Assembly: GCA_023269335.1 (NCBI GenBank)
Contig: JAHFTM010000133.1
Coordinates: 1 to 5,816 of the forward strand
DNA from: Chlamydiia bacterium
GTDB taxonomy: Bacteria > Chlamydiota > Chlamydiia > Chlamydiales > FEN-1388
Direction: 5' to 3'
DNA length: 5,816 nucleotides
The notes below the pieces were generated by a model. The model worked only from the letters and a program-made list of their open reading frames with translations. It made no database searches and was not told the DNA's origin. How positions within the stretch are numbered: the first letter of the stretch is position 1; the number at the start of each line of letters is the position of its first letter. A program made the position numbers and the translations under genes. Positions 5,665-5,816 of the stretch are shown here, one piece after another.

Positions 5665-5816
5665 ATGATTCAAGAGGCTTTTGAATTTCTACAAAGTAAA
5701 CTTCATGCTGTGCCACAGTTTGACTATCCTGTAACATCTCGTATTCATGCACTGCACTCATTTTTTACAGCCTCTGGCAAGCCTTGCTTTGTCAAAAGAG
5801 AAGATGAGCTTGGCTT
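5665..5816 (+). CDS. PLP-dependent enzyme, D-cysteine desulfhydrase/ACC deaminase-like, N-terminal fragment
   Basis: Fifty complete codons are visible before the window ends, so the assignment is tentative. The segment TSRIHAL (24-30) followed by GKPCFVKREDELG (38-50) matches the start of fold-type II PLP enzymes of the ACC deaminase/D-cysteine desulfhydrase group, where a strand ending in (V/I)KR(E/D)D comes shortly before the motif with the PLP-binding lysine. That lysine would be just beyond the edge and cannot be checked. The start ATG is 15 bases after the rlmH stop and is preceded by AGGAAG, so it is probably part of the same transcript. Alternatives are other members of the tryptophan-synthase-beta superfamily. 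The frame runs off the window at 5816 because of the boundary, not because of a break in the gene. Confidence 0.6.
   Translation, partial: MIQEAFEFLQSKLHAVPQFDYPVTSRIHALHSFFTASGKPCFVKREDELG

Overview
The window looks like chromosomal DNA from a member of the Chlamydiae, probably an environmental (Parachlamydia/Waddlia/Simkania-type) lineage rather than Chlamydia itself. The main basis is that GatC, GatA and GatB resemble chlamydial versions as I remember them, for example the MYKDSA amino terminus and [18 protein letters not shown] stretch of GatA and the order gatC-gatA-gatB. No search was run, so the lineage is an inference. The DNA is moderately AT-rich and tightly packed. No tRNA, rRNA, CRISPR array, insertion sequence or transposase is visible, and no gene-free stretch exceeds about 150 bases.

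Minus strand, right to left: gatC (2347-2039), gatA (2032-575) and the first 183 codons of gatB (549-1, cut by the window edge) form a compact operon with gaps of 6 and 25 bases. Together they encode the GatCAB amidotransferase, which converts misacylated Glu-tRNA(Gln) and/or Asp-tRNA(Asn) to the correct amidated species. A 141-base divergent region (2348-2488) separates this operon from the plus-strand genes and carries a plausible promoter for each direction plus a short perfect inverted repeat.

Plus strand, left to right: an atypical SDR-type NAD(P)-binding protein of the TIGR01777/YfcH family (2489-3352); two tandem paralogous proteins of unknown function, each with an N-terminal membrane segment (3392-4315 and 4305-5234); rlmH, the 23S rRNA pseudouridine-1915 N3-methyltransferase (5227-5649); and the start of a PLP-dependent enzyme of the tryptophan-synthase-beta fold (from 5665, cut by the edge). 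The last two junctions within the paralog-rlmH group overlap by 11 and 8 bases, so these genes are probably one transcript with coupled translation.

The most interesting content is the tandem pair. The two proteins are 307 and 309 residues long, align almost without gaps, and share a glycine-rich LGRGxQCYAF motif, a VLKFF lysine, and a D-x-DGAL...NLG...AIYID-x-GK block. That pattern is reminiscent of the G-loop, ATP-anchoring lysine and Asn/DxG metal-binding elements of protein-kinase-like or aminoglycoside-phosphotransferase-like folds. The kinase interpretation is a hypothesis from residue pattern only.
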